A stretch of DNA of 64,000 bases from Calothrix sp. HK-06 (GCF_001904745.1 NZ_MRCD01000002.1:137938-201937), one strand, 5' to 3'. Shown: positions 51,966-61,536, numbered from the stretch's first letter. Numbers and translations are program-made. The notes: generated by a model from the letters alone, not told the origin.

Positions 51966-52256
51966 ATGAAGTTTGACGGTGGAGACAACGGCATTGCGCA
52001 ATTTGGTGGGATTTCAGGTAGAGTATTCAGCGACCGTGGTACAGGTGTTAGGGTGCGGTGCGAAGACTTCCTGAATATTCTTTCTCGAAATCCTGAACCT
52101 TTAGTTATTGTGACAGCAGAAGGTTTTTTTACAAAACTTTATAAATATGCCACTGCGTATAAAGGTTTTGTTTTTTTTACCGAATCACTCGATAAGCTTG
52201 AACTCAGCAGCAATATTGAGGTTATTCAAGCTACGAGCATCTCATCTGAAATATAA
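51966..52256 (+). CDS. Conserved cyanobacterial hypothetical protein
   Basis: 96 residues starting MKFDGGDNGIAQFGGISGRVFSD, 36 bases after the chorismate mutase stop on the same strand. It has alternating short strands and a helix (PLVIVTAEGFFTKLYKYATAYKGFVFF), and no cysteines beyond one, no signal peptide and no catalytic motif. It appears to be a small soluble alpha/beta protein. I do not recognise a named family. Co-transcription with aroH is likely from the spacing. Confidence 0.7.
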   Translation: MKFDGGDNGIAQFGGISGRVFSDRGTGVRVRCEDFLNILSRNPEPLVIVTAEGFFTKLYKYATAYKGFVFFTESLDKLELSSNIEVIQATSISSEI

Positions 52257-52259
52257 TTT

Positions 52260-52333
52260 GTAGGTTGGGTGTAGTGGAGTGTAACCCAACAAGAGTAAGG
52301 AAATGTTGGGTTCCGTGCCTCCACCCAACCTAC
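52260..52333. repeat. Inverted repeat GTAGGTTGGGTG overlapping the crtR stop
   Basis: GTAGGTTGGGTG (52260-52271) and CACCCAACCTAC (52322-52333) are exact complements, with an inner AACCCAAC/GTTGGGTT pair. The right arm contains the crtR stop codon. It separates two convergent genes and may be a bidirectional terminator. Confidence 0.8.
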
Positions 52334-53217
52334 GCTTTTCTGTGAAATCGAATTCCTAGAAAAATATCGTATAAAAATCCTAGGAAGTCTTTTTTGGTGA
52401 GTAATCCTAATGATTGAGGTGAACCTTTTTCATCAAGTCTGGGCTTCATTAAATAGTACGTAGGTTGATATTTATACCAAGGTACTGATGGCCAGAGGTG
52501 ATGAACGAGATGATAGTTCTGTCCCAAAATTAAAATGTTGATTATAGGGCTAGCATAAACGCGCGCATTTTTCCAGCGGTCTCGCTCATTAAATGGGCGA
52601 TGAGGTAGATAATCGAAGAATAAACCTAATGTAACGCCTACAACAGCTGATGGAATGAACCAAAAATTTAGGACGTAGCCCAAGAAATGATGCTGAACTG
52701 AAATATATACTATTACGGCGACAAACAGGCGGCTTAAGAACCATTCCAGTAGTTCATTATTACGCCACAGGCGCCGTTTAAAGAAAAATATTTCGTGATA
52801 GAGAAAGCGCACAGCAATTAACCACAAAGGTCCACCAGTTGATACATAGTGGTCTGGGTCATTGTCTGGGTCATTAACGTTACTATGATGCTGTAAATGC
52901 ACCCGTGTAAATACAGGGAAGGCAAAAACTAACATCAGCGCGCTGCAATGACCGAGTACGGCATTAATAATTCGGTTGCTGTGGGCAGACTGATGACATG
53001 CATCATGAATAACCGTGCCTGAAATATGAAGGGCAAGGACATTTAGACTAAAGCACACCCAGTGTTGCCATTCCCAAACCCAGTAACCAAAGCCAGATAT
53101 AATAACAATTCCCACTGCTCCTAAAAAAAGTAGCAGGGTTGGATTAAAACCACCAGGAGGCGCTAGTAAATCCTTCGGCGGGATTGTCAGTTGCTTTGGT
53201 GCCTCCGACGTTAGCAT
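52330..53217 (-). CDS. crtR: Beta-carotene hydroxylase CrtR
   Basis: 295 residues from the ATG at 53217, preceded by AAGGAG; the in-frame extension to 53295 has no family match. It is a fatty-acid-desaturase-fold membrane enzyme with three di-iron histidine boxes: HDACHQSAH, HLQHHSN and HLVHH. The stretches FAFPVFTRVHLQHH, NDPDHYVSTGGPLWLI and HEIFFFKRRLWR match cyanobacterial CrtR closely as I recall it. It adds 3-hydroxyl groups to beta-carotene or related carotenoids, giving zeaxanthin or myxoxanthophyll precursors. Its stop codon lies inside a repeat arm. Confidence 0.93.
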   Translation of the reverse strand: MLTSEAPKQLTIPPKDLLAPPGGFNPTLLLFLGAVGIVIISGFGYWVWEWQHWVCFSLNVLALHISGTVIHDACHQSAHSNRIINAVLGHCSALMLVFAFPVFTRVHLQHHSNVNDPDNDPDHYVSTGGPLWLIAVRFLYHEIFFFKRRLWRNNELLEWFLSRLFVAVIVYISVQHHFLGYVLNFWFIPSAVVGVTLGLFFDYLPHRPFNERDRWKNARVYASPIINILILGQNYHLVHHLWPSVPWYKYQPTYYLMKPRLDEKGSPQSLGLLTKKDFLGFLYDIFLGIRFHRKA

Positions 53218-53432
53218 TGTAAACTCCTTAACTTTCAAACAATCAAATTGAAATATAGGACACAAAATCACGAACAATAAAGTTTTGTGTACCAAGATTA
53301 ATTTATCTCATGATACATCAGCACCTCAATAAACGATATGATGCCAATCGAGTCAAAATATCGGCACTAACAGACACGTTGTGCAGTTCGATTTTACGAT
53401 GATTCCCAGAAGCCTCTTTTCTACTACCCTCT

Positions 53433-55217
53433 ATGCAATTTAAAGACTCAATCCGCCGGACTAAAATTGTCGCCACAATTGGTCCTGCTACTAGCAGCCC
53501 AGAAATGCTCAAAGCTATTATCGAAGCAGGCGCCACCACGCTAAGACTAAATTTTTCTCATGGTTCTCATGCGGATCATCAGCGTAACATACGTTTGATT
53601 CGGCAAACGGCATTTGAGCTAAATCAGCCGGTTGCTATATTACAGGATTTACAAGGTCCGAAAATCCGCTTGGGTAAATTTGAGAATGGGTCGATAGTTT
53701 TAGGAAAAGGTGACCGCTTTACATTGACGAACCGTCCTGTAGTTGGAACTCAAACCTCAAGCTGCGTTACTTATGATTATCTCGCCGACGAAGTTCCCAC
53801 AGGCGCCCGAATTATGCTTGACGATGGACGTGTAGAAATGGTCGTCGAAGAGGTTGAGCGAGAAAAAGGCGATTTACACTGCCGTGTTACTGTTGGAGGT
53901 ACGCTGTCTAATAATAAGGGCGTAAACTTTCCGGGTGTGTACTTATCGATTAAAGCGATGACCGATAAAGACCGCGAAGATTTGATGTTCGGTCTTGACC
54001 AGGGAGTTGATTGGGTCGCGCTATCATTCGTTCGTAACCCTCAAGATATTATTGAGATTAAAGAATTAATTGGAAGCACTGGTAAACAAGTACCAGTAGT
54101 TGCCAAAATCGAAAAACACGAAGCTATTGAACAAATGGAAGCAGTTCTAGCTTTGTGTGATGGCGTAATGGTGGCACGTGGTGACTTAGGGGTTGAATTA
54201 CCTGCTGAAGATGTCCCAGTGTTACAAAAACGTTTGATTGCCACTGCTAACCGTTTAGGCATTCCAATTATTACAGCTACTCAAATGCTCGATAGCATGG
54301 TAAATAACCCTCGTCCTACACGCGCTGAAGTCTCAGACGTGGCAAATGCCATTTTAGACGGTACTGATGCCGTTATGCTTTCAAATGAGACGGCTGTAGG
54401 TAAATTTCCAGTCGAGGCAGTAGCAACTATGGCACGTATTGCCGAACGGATGGAACAAGAAGCAGCAGAAAACCCCAATGCTTTAAAAGTAAGAGATGCA
54501 CGTCGTTCGATACCTAACGCAATTAGCCAAGCAGTTGGACAAATTGCCGAACAGTTAGGTGCTAGTGCGATTATGTCACTCACTCAAACTGGAGCAACAG
54601 CGCGTAACGTTTCTAAGTTCCGTCCGCAAACTCCAATTTTAGCCATCACTCCCCATGTTAACGTTGCGCGTCAATTACAAATGGTGTGGGGTGTCAAACC
54701 ATTACTTGTACTCGAATTACCTTCTACTGGTCAAACTTTCCAAGCGGCATTAAACGTAGCATTAGAAAATAAGTTACTATCTGAAGGTGATTTAGTTGTA
54801 ATGACCGCAGGAACGCTACAGGGTGTTTCTGGTTCTACCGATTTAATTAAAGTAGAAGTTGTCACATCAGTAGTTGGACATGGCATTGGGTTAGGAGGGC
54901 AAGGTTCAGTTAGTGGACGTGCGCGTGTCGCCCATAGCGGTATGGATGTTGGTAATTTTAATCATGGTGATATTTTAGTTGCATCGCGCACTAGCGCTGA
55001 TTTTGTAGATGCTATTCGCAAAGCAGCAGGTATTATTACTGAAGAAGAAAGTCTAACAAGTCATGCAGCTGTTATTGGTTCACGTTTAGGAGTACCTGTA
55101 ATTGTCGGTGTTAAAGACGCAACGCAAGTTATTCGCGACGGCTTAATTTTAACAATGGACATGCAACGCGGCTTAGTTTATTCAGGTGCCGTCAACGGTA
55201 CTGTAGTAACAACCTAA
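53433..55217 (+). CDS. pyk: Pyruvate kinase with C-terminal PEP-utiliser domain
   Basis: 594 residues. The barrel has RRTKIVATIGPATSS, LRLNFSHGSH, a metal/substrate site in VVAKIEKHEAIE, VMVARGDLGVELP and the signature ITATQMLDSMVNNPRPTRAEVSDVANAI. After the regulatory domain an extra domain of about 100 residues follows (SVSGRARVAHSG to GLVYSGAV), with the TSHAAVIGSRLGVP phosphohistidine-type motif of PEP-utilising enzymes, here with His retained. This long form is usual in cyanobacteria and bacilli. It makes pyruvate and ATP from PEP and ADP. Confidence 0.96.
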   Translation: MQFKDSIRRTKIVATIGPATSSPEMLKAIIEAGATTLRLNFSHGSHADHQRNIRLIRQTAFELNQPVAILQDLQGPKIRLGKFENGSIVLGKGDRFTLTNRPVVGTQTSSCVTYDYLADEVPTGARIMLDDGRVEMVVEEVEREKGDLHCRVTVGGTLSNNKGVNFPGVYLSIKAMTDKDREDLMFGLDQGVDWVALSFVRNPQDIIEIKELIGSTGKQVPVVAKIEKHEAIEQMEAVLALCDGVMVARGDLGVELPAEDVPVLQKRLIATANRLGIPIITATQMLDSMVNNPRPTRAEVSDVANAILDGTDAVMLSNETAVGKFPVEAVATMARIAERMEQEAAENPNALKVRDARRSIPNAISQAVGQIAEQLGASAIMSLTQTGATARNVSKFRPQTPILAITPHVNVARQLQMVWGVKPLLVLELPSTGQTFQAALNVALENKLLSEGDLVVMTAGTLQGVSGSTDLIKVEVVTSVVGHGIGLGGQGSVSGRARVAHSGMDVGNFNHGDILVASRTSADFVDAIRKAAGIITEEESLTSHAAVIGSRLGVPVIVGVKDATQVIRDGLILTMDMQRGLVYSGAVNGTVVTT

Positions 55218-55547
55218 TAATTTTTATACCTTGTAGCACAGGCCTTCTTCGCCTGTGCAGTGATATATTTTTTACCAAAGAGATACAGAGTCTACAGAGT
55301 AGGAATTAACTCAGCATCGCTTTTAGACAGTAATCAATATGTATAAAAAATCATTTAAATATACAAATTTATCTTGTAAAATAGCGCTTTTTTTGCAATA
55401 AATACTTAAGTGATTAAGCAACCAAGTAGCAATATTAACATTTAACTTATCAGTTTGATAATATTGTAAATTCGAGTATAGAAAAACGAACTATTAGCAG
55501 ACTACTAGTAATAAATAAAAGCTCAATTGTTAAAAATAATCTATCCG
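55218..55547. other. Intergenic region after pyruvate kinase
   Basis: 330 bases without a gene, AT-rich after the hairpin at 55236. The ACGGAT-type repeat at the right end runs into the convergent glycosyltransferase gene. Confidence 0.5.
55236..55258. terminator. GCACAGGC-CTTCTTC-GCCTGTGC hairpin
   Basis: An 8-bp perfect stem 18 bases after the pyruvate kinase stop, with ATATTTTTTACC shortly downstream. It is the same repeat family as 42438. Confidence 0.65.
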
Positions 55548-55575
55548 TTACATCCGTTTATCATCCGTTGCCAAT
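55543..55575. repeat. ACGGAT-type dispersed repeat, copy 2 (inverted)
   Basis: The complement reads ATTGGCAACGGATGATAAAC, then GGATGTAACGGAT, nearly the copy at 9794. Here it encodes the last residues (ATDDKRM) and stop of the glycosyltransferase. Confidence 0.65.
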
Positions 55576-56753
55576 ATTTCTACACAAGTTCGCAAAACAG
55601 GTTGTTTAGGCTGATTTGATTCCAGCAAGTCTTTGTACAAACGCAAATGTTCAGCACTAATACGTTCCCAACTATAATACGTTTTCACATGGTTTTGAGC
55701 ATTCAGTGCTAATTTACTAAGTTCTCGATAATTCTGAATAGCCCATTCAAGCTTATTAGCACAAGAATCGATACTACCATTACGAAAAAGAATTCCTCTA
55801 TTTGTACCAATTAACTGTTGATGAGGTGCAATATCGCTTGCAACAACAGGAATACCCTCACGCATTGCTTCCAACATGGCTAGCGGTAATCCTTCCACAT
55901 TAGAAGGTAAAACAAATAATCCTGCACCCCGAATAATCTCAGCTTTACGCGCTCCCCATAATTCTCCAGTCATAAGAATATCAGAATTCGCTGAAACTGT
56001 TTTGAGAAGCGAAGCAGTGAATTCTTTTGTATCACTAATTCCACCAACTAATACAAGTTTCCATCCAGGAGACTTCAGTTGCAGAAAAGCTTTAACTAAC
56101 AAGTCTGGACACTTCTCTGGTACGAGTCTGCCCAGAAACACAATGTAACTTCCCTCAAATAATCCCAATGCCTTGCCATAGTTAAAATTTGGGTCAGAAT
56201 TTAAATAACTAGCAGGGGCGCCGGGAATGTAAATAGTATTGCGGTTATAAGTGTGAGAGAAATGCTGCTTGAGTGCTTCAGATACAACAATTATTTGGTC
56301 AGCGAATTTAACAGATGCTCTTTCACCAGAAAGAATAATTTTTCTAGATAAATTTCCCCACTTACTGCGTTGCCAATCTAAACCATGACAAGTAACAACA
56401 ATCTTGGCTTTGGATACAACCTTGGACAGTCCTGTGAATAACGAAGGACCGCTAGCATGAAAATGAATAATATCGTAACGTTTACCTGATGCGGCAATGA
56501 CTGCTAAAGCCGACGTTACAAGAGCATCGGCGCCTTTTATATTTAATCCAGGTAGGTTCTTTACTTGCACACCCTCAAAATCATACGGTTGCCTACCTTG
56601 AAAATCTGTATATGAATTCCGAGCAAATAAATCTACCGAATGCCCTTGTTTAATAATACGAGGGTACAACTCTGCACAATAATGCTCTATTCCACCCTGC
56701 TTTGGTGGTAGTCCCTTGGCACCAATAACTGTAAGTTTTTGCGATTTTATCAA
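55548..56753 (-). CDS. Family 4 glycosyltransferase
   Basis: 401 residues, GT-B fold. The N-terminal half starts KLTVIGAKGLPPKQGGIEHY with HFHASGPS and VVTCHGLDWQ. The C-terminal half has YIVFLGRLVPEKCPDLLVKAF, GLFVLPSNVEGLPLAMLEAM (EX7E region) and VASDIAPHQQL. The GGIEHYCAEL start resembles glycosyltransferases of exopolysaccharide and lipopolysaccharide clusters. The last seven residues come from a dispersed repeat. It is the first-read of a minus-strand group of three glycosyltransferases only in map order: it is transcribed last, 230 bases after the next one. Confidence 0.9.
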   Translation of the reverse strand: MIKSQKLTVIGAKGLPPKQGGIEHYCAELYPRIIKQGHSVDLFARNSYTDFQGRQPYDFEGVQVKNLPGLNIKGADALVTSALAVIAASGKRYDIIHFHASGPSLFTGLSKVVSKAKIVVTCHGLDWQRSKWGNLSRKIILSGERASVKFADQIIVVSEALKQHFSHTYNRNTIYIPGAPASYLNSDPNFNYGKALGLFEGSYIVFLGRLVPEKCPDLLVKAFLQLKSPGWKLVLVGGISDTKEFTASLLKTVSANSDILMTGELWGARKAEIIRGAGLFVLPSNVEGLPLAMLEAMREGIPVVASDIAPHQQLIGTNRGILFRNGSIDSCANKLEWAIQNYRELSKLALNAQNHVKTYYSWERISAEHLRLYKDLLESNQPKQPVLRTCVEILATDDKRM

Positions 56754-56983
56754 TGCTCACACATTAATCAACTAAGAATTATTTTTATTAAAATAAAATA
56801 TTTAGTTAATAATTATATGTGTGGAATATTTATAACATATTAGATTTCACTATATTAAGGTAATTAAAACAGACTATACGTATAAATTTAAATATAAGTA
56901 AAAACAATATAGCTAAAAAAGCTTAATTATCAAGTAACTTGATTTCTGCTAGCTTTTCTCTAAGTGATAAAATATAACATTTA

Positions 56984-58072
56984 TTATAGAAATTTTTTAA
57001 ATATTTCCACGGTAGCTAATCCTGTTTTTTCCCAACTAAATTCTTTGGCTCTAGAAAGACCTAGTTGAGCGAGTTTATCGTGTAATCTTGCGTCACCTGC
57101 AATTTCCTGCATTGCTGCTGTTATTTCTTGTACATTGTATGGATTAATTAAAATGGCAGCATTAGAGGTAACTTCTGGTAGTGAAGATAAATTAGAGGTA
57201 ATTACAGGTGTACCACATGCCATTGCTTCAAGAACAGGAAACCCAAACCCTTCCCATAAGCTTGGAAATACAAATGCAAGCGCGTTGCTAATTATTTTAG
57301 GTAACTCACCATAATTTACGTAGTCTAAAATTTTAACTTGGTCTGTAATTCCTAACTCGGCTATTTGTAGCCTTAAATGTGGTGTGAAACGTTTATCGGT
57401 TGGCCCAGCTAACCATAACTCGTAATCTTGATTATTTTGTAAAGCTGCAAACGCTGTCACTAGTCGATTGATATTTTTATATTTATCATGGCGCCCCAAA
57501 TAAAGAAAGTAAGGCTTGCGATTAATATCTTTAGCTAACTTTTCTGGAAATGGTCGAAAATGATTACTATCATACCCAAGTAGTACAGATGTAATTTTGT
57601 TTGCTGGTATTCCATAAAATTCAGTAATATCTTTAGCCGTAGAATCTGAGTTACAAATGATATGTTGCGCTTGAGCCAGAATTTGCGGTACATAATAGCG
57701 TGCGTAGTTAGTTAAAGGAGAGCGCCAATTTGGGAACCGCAATGGAATCAAATCGTGAACTTGAATTATATAACGACAGTTTGTAAATAGCGGCGCTTCT
57801 GGTAAAGGAGAAAATAAAAGTTTTGCAGCTAGTTTTTGATAGATTTGCGGTAGCTGTAACTGTGTCCAAATCAATCGCCGTAAATGTCCTTTAGAGCCTT
57901 GAGCAGGTGTAAGATTATCGGGAACAGTGTAGCATTGGAACTCTGGATAGTCCTTTGCTGTTAAAAGTGTCGGTGTTAAAGGTTTTAAATGCGGAAATAA
58001 ATTTAGAGCATAATTACTTATACCTGTTGGCTGAGAAAACAGCATCGATAAATTAACTAATAGTTCGTTCAT
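56984..58072 (-). CDS. Family 4 glycosyltransferase (mannosyltransferase-like)
   Basis: 362 residues of the GT-B fold. The N-terminal part begins ELLVNLSMLFSQPTGISNYA with QVHDLIPLRFP. The donor domain has YFLYLGRHDKYKNINRLVTAF, a GLWLAGPTDK-type strand (ELWLAGPTDKRF), ALAFVFPSLWEGFGFPVLEAMACGTPVITS and SLPEVTSNAAILINPY. The pattern matches WbaZ/mannosyltransferase-type enzymes. It lies 38 bases after the upstream GT2 gene, so the two probably form one transcript. Confidence 0.92.
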   Translation of the reverse strand: MNELLVNLSMLFSQPTGISNYALNLFPHLKPLTPTLLTAKDYPEFQCYTVPDNLTPAQGSKGHLRRLIWTQLQLPQIYQKLAAKLLFSPLPEAPLFTNCRYIIQVHDLIPLRFPNWRSPLTNYARYYVPQILAQAQHIICNSDSTAKDITEFYGIPANKITSVLLGYDSNHFRPFPEKLAKDINRKPYFLYLGRHDKYKNINRLVTAFAALQNNQDYELWLAGPTDKRFTPHLRLQIAELGITDQVKILDYVNYGELPKIISNALAFVFPSLWEGFGFPVLEAMACGTPVITSNLSSLPEVTSNAAILINPYNVQEITAAMQEIAGDARLHDKLAQLGLSRAKEFSWEKTGLATVEIFKKFL

Positions 58073-58110
58073 TTGATTAATTTGATGAATTGAATTTTAT
58101 ATTCATATTA

Positions 58111-59010
58111 TTAAAGTATCCAGGGTAAATTAAATTGGGAATGGTTAAGCCAATATGTAAATACAGCCTGAATTTTACCAATCGCCATTTTTGGTTTGAT
58201 GAAAAGAAAAATTAAAGCAAAACCAAGCAATCGAATTAATCGAAAAGTAAAAACAACTTTGTTAGTATATCGTTGTAAAGTGATAAAATAACTATAAGTA
58301 CTGTAAAAAATCTTTTTCCTTGTATAACGATTTGTTATAGAAGAAGGTTGATGAATAACAGAGAATTTTTTTGTTACAGCAACTTTATGACCTTTTTGAA
58401 TATACCGTTTGCAAAAATCGAAATCTTCATAGTACAAAAAATATTCTGGGTCAAATAAAGGACATTCATAAAAATTACGAAACTGAATTATTAAACTGCA
58501 ACCCGAAACCCAATCGCATTCAACATAATCAGCATCACAATTAGTTATCAAATCAATACTCTTTAAACTTCCTGTATTTTTCAAAAAACGGCCCCCGGCA
58601 AACCACACTTCATGACTAGGAGTGTGAATAATTGTTCCTAGTATAGAAATTTCTGGGTATAAAGTAAAAAATGCCTTAATATCAAACTGTGATTTTTCAG
58701 CGAAATACGCATCAGGATTAATAATCCATACTAGTGCATTAGTATCCTGAGTATAAATCCATTTTAGACCTAAGTTACATGCACTACCAAAACCGAGATT
58801 ACATCCAGCATCAATTATCAAGATATTCTGGCAAGCCAGATTTTCTATACTCTTGTCATCAGGAGAGTTATTGATGATAACTAATTTGTAATTTAAATCT
58901 ACGGCGCCAGGGAGTGAATTAATTAGTTGAGTAATAAGTACAGTAGAATAGTAATTAACAGTTATAAAATATATCACGTTAAACAACTTTTGAGTAACAA
59001 TTTTTTCCAA
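58111..59010 (-). CDS. Family 2 glycosyltransferase (rhamnosyltransferase-like)
   Basis: 299 residues. The GT-A core shows IYFITVNYYSTVLITQLI, LVIINNSPDDKSI, a NLGFGSACNLGLKW segment and WIINPDAYF in place of the DXD motif. The acceptor region WVSGCSLIIQF with LYYEDFDFCKRYIQKGHKV matches rhamnosyltransferase/WbbL-like enzymes. A hydrophobic stretch near residue 265 may anchor it to the membrane. It is the first gene of the minus-strand pair with the following GT4. Confidence 0.9.
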   Translation of the reverse strand: MEKIVTQKLFNVIYFITVNYYSTVLITQLINSLPGAVDLNYKLVIINNSPDDKSIENLACQNILIIDAGCNLGFGSACNLGLKWIYTQDTNALVWIINPDAYFAEKSQFDIKAFFTLYPEISILGTIIHTPSHEVWFAGGRFLKNTGSLKSIDLITNCDADYVECDWVSGCSLIIQFRNFYECPLFDPEYFLYYEDFDFCKRYIQKGHKVAVTKKFSVIHQPSSITNRYTRKKIFYSTYSYFITLQRYTNKVVFTFRLIRLLGFALIFLFIKPKMAIGKIQAVFTYWLNHSQFNLPWIL

Positions 59011-59758
59011 AATAACGGAATATCGAATTTACTAGAGTTGAGTTTTTTCGATGTAACTCGCCTCGTTATTTGAGAAGCAAAATAGATTTTTATCACATTT
59101 CTGTTAAAGTTTGGCGCCAATGTGGCAGGTGATTTTGTCGCATAGCCGATATTTTGGCAGAAGCTAGGACTCATTGCCCTTGCGGTGAGTAGCACCAAGC
59201 ACAAATATTCGAGGTTGTGATTGGTATCACCGCGCTCACTCTTTGATGGTGATAATTTAAGGTTTAGGGCCTCACAGCCGGAGCGCACTTATAAGCAAAG
59301 TTGATTGAGCCGTTATGCAATTGCAATAGTTAAAGCTGCACATTATGACACTTTTTGCGCTCAAGTACATTAGATATTAATAAAAATTAAAGCTGTAACA
59401 TTTCTTAACAATTCGGTGAAATCACCAGCACGTCAGCATAAAATTAACTCATAAGACATTCTTATACAATGTTTGTGGTTTTTCTACTGAAAAGATTATT
59501 TTATTTTGTAACATTTCACAATATTTTTCTCATAAATGTAGGCAGATTTATGAGAATTTGGGATTTCGGGAACTATTTTTGTTTCTCTATCTAAAGGTAG
59601 AGGAGCCAGAATCTATAAGCACTAAAGATTTCACGGTTACGTAATTGTGTTAAATAAGCTTTACATGACTATGTGTATTTATTTTGATATAATCTCTACG
59701 TGTGTTCCCATCTCGTAGTTTTTGAATATTCAGTTATGATGCTATTCATCATGGCTGG
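59011..59758. other. Intergenic region between GT2 and CAP-domain gene
   Basis: About 750 bases. A 104-codon minus-strand frame at 58974-59288 overlaps the GT2 start but has no protein-like composition. The remainder is AT-rich and must hold the divergent promoters. No hairpin or repeat family was recognised. Confidence 0.45.
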
Positions 59759-61036
59759 ATGCCGTATTGGCATAGGGAATACCAAGTGCAAACCTTATCC
59801 AGTAAATCTGGAAACATACCTATGCCCGTAAATTTATTTGACGCAAATTATTATAGTGGTGTTAATTTAAACCAACGCGGTTTGAATGATGCAAGCGCAC
59901 TATCCGATTTTCAGACAACTGGCTTAAGTCAGGGGTTAGCTTTTTCACCCATCGTCGATTTATCTTATTACCGTTCTAGTAACAGTGATTTAGCTGGTTT
60001 AACGAATCAACAGCTTTTCGATAATTTATCAAATACAGGAATTGCAGAAGGTCGAAAATTTTCGCAAGTTTTCGACCTCAAATTTTATAAGGATAATAAC
60101 CCTGATTTAGCAAGCTTTAATAACGAGCAGCTATTTAATCATTATATTTCTACAGGTTTACGTGAAGGTCGCAGCGCCAGTCCGTACACCGCTTATGATG
60201 GCGTATCTGATAGATTCAAGTCTGCGACTTCGGTTTATCCTAGCTCGACTCCGGTTATTTTGCGGGATGCGGTTGGAGACAATGACCAGGGGGACATGTA
60301 CAAGTTACAGTTAGACTCACCAAGTACAAATTTAAATCTTGTGCTGAATGGATTGAGTGCGAACGCTGGTCTTGAGCTACTCGACCGCAAGGGCAATCTT
60401 CTAAGTAGTTCCAATAATGCTGGAAATGCCTCGGAATTGATTAGCTACGATAACCTGAATAGCGGTATTTATTACGTTCGAGTATATCAGCCAGAAGGCG
60501 GTCAAAACACTAACTATAACTTGAGTGTGTCAACTAAACTGCTATCCAATGAAGCTAGTGTTTCTAATTCACAACCTGTCATACCTGTCGCTGAAACTCC
60601 TGCGGCGCCACTATTGCCGCGCAATAGTTTTCTAGATGAAGTCTTGAGACTGGTAAATGTAGAGCGTGCGAATGCTAACACTGGGTTACAACCGCTTGTA
60701 TTGAGCGACAAATTGAATCAAGTTGCTTACACTCATAGTCAAGACATGGCGTTGAGTGATTACTTCAGTCATACCGGAGCAAATGGTTCTAGTCCTCAAG
60801 ACCGGGCATATCAAGCGGGTTATCAGTACTCGCGCTTCGGTGAAAACATAGCTGCTGGCTACGTTACACCAGAAGAAGTTGTTGCTGCTTGGATGACTAG
60901 TCAAGGTCATCGTGCCAATATACTGAATCCGAACTATAAGGAAATGGGAGTTGGCTATTACTATTTAGAAAGCGATACAGGCAATGTTAACTACAACTAT
61001 TATTGGACACAGGATTTTGGCACCTTAGCATCATAA
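59759..61036 (+). CDS. CAP/SCP-domain protein with YxxxNxDL repeats and PPC-like domain
   Basis: 425 residues. Three N-terminal units of about 35 residues (e.g. FDLKFYKDNNPDLAS, then QLFNHYISTGLREGR) repeat the motif seen in cyanobacterial haemolysin-like and adhesin proteins. A beta-rich bacterial pre-peptidase-like domain (about 155-262) follows. Then comes a CAP domain (about 290-425) with YTHSQDMALSDYFSHTG, FGENIAAGY and GHRANILNPNYKEMGVG. No standard signal peptide is seen, so export may use another route. The start may be the ATG at 59822 (MPVNLFDANYYSG) instead. Confidence 0.85.
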   Translation: MPYWHREYQVQTLSSKSGNIPMPVNLFDANYYSGVNLNQRGLNDASALSDFQTTGLSQGLAFSPIVDLSYYRSSNSDLAGLTNQQLFDNLSNTGIAEGRKFSQVFDLKFYKDNNPDLASFNNEQLFNHYISTGLREGRSASPYTAYDGVSDRFKSATSVYPSSTPVILRDAVGDNDQGDMYKLQLDSPSTNLNLVLNGLSANAGLELLDRKGNLLSSSNNAGNASELISYDNLNSGIYYVRVYQPEGGQNTNYNLSVSTKLLSNEASVSNSQPVIPVAETPAAPLLPRNSFLDEVLRLVNVERANANTGLQPLVLSDKLNQVAYTHSQDMALSDYFSHTGANGSSPQDRAYQAGYQYSRFGENIAAGYVTPEEVVAAWMTSQGHRANILNPNYKEMGVGYYYLESDTGNVNYNYYWTQDFGTLAS

Positions 61037-61080
61037 GGGGGTAAAAGGAAAAGGGGTTTTAGACTCTTCCCTTTTTCGCC

Positions 61081-61536
61081 TTATTCATTTATGTGTGTGG
61101 GTATCATTGACTCTAAGAGCTTGGACATCCAGGGTAGTATCACAAAAAGGGCGCCTAAAACAACCAAAAATAAGGAAATACCCACAAGTTGTTCGCTTTT
61201 GACTTCAAGAACACCTTTTAATATCACTTCTCGTAGAGATGAAACAATAGAAATTTCTACTGCGGCCCCTACAGAGATGCGATGTTCTTGCAAATAATCA
61301 GCCAGCAAGCGAAACAACTCTACTAAAATTAAAATAAATAAAATATCTGATGTGACTTGTCGAACTTCAAGAGGTTGAAAAAAGTGAATAAATAAGTCAA
61401 CAAGTCGTAACACCATTACACAGAATAGACTGATACATAGCGAAATAATAATAATATCTTGAAATACTTCCAAATTGCGTACAATTTGTCCGCGTTGGAA
61501 CCAGTCGGTTAATTTCCCTTTGAGGTTCGTAAACAT
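61081..61536 (-). CDS. PsiE-family phosphate-starvation-type membrane protein
   Basis: 151 residues with four membrane helices (about 28-50, 63-82, 95-113 and 120-140). Features of the PsiE family are LEVFQDIIIISLCISLF, FILILVELFRLLADYLQEH and the loop SVGAAVEISIVSSLREVILKG. PsiE in E. coli is induced by phosphate limitation and its function is unknown. Regulation here is not visible. It converges with the CAP-domain gene, and the histidine kinase upstream on the same strand ends in a perfect hairpin. Confidence 0.85.
   Translation of the reverse strand: MFTNLKGKLTDWFQRGQIVRNLEVFQDIIIISLCISLFCVMVLRLVDLFIHFFQPLEVRQVTSDILFILILVELFRLLADYLQEHRISVGAAVEISIVSSLREVILKGVLEVKSEQLVGISLFLVVLGALFVILPWMSKLLESMIPTHINE

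Noticed and set aside
58974-59288. A 104-codon minus-strand frame overlapping the GT2 start
   Set aside because: Composition is not protein-like, it overlaps a firm gene by 37 bases and there is no recognisable motif.
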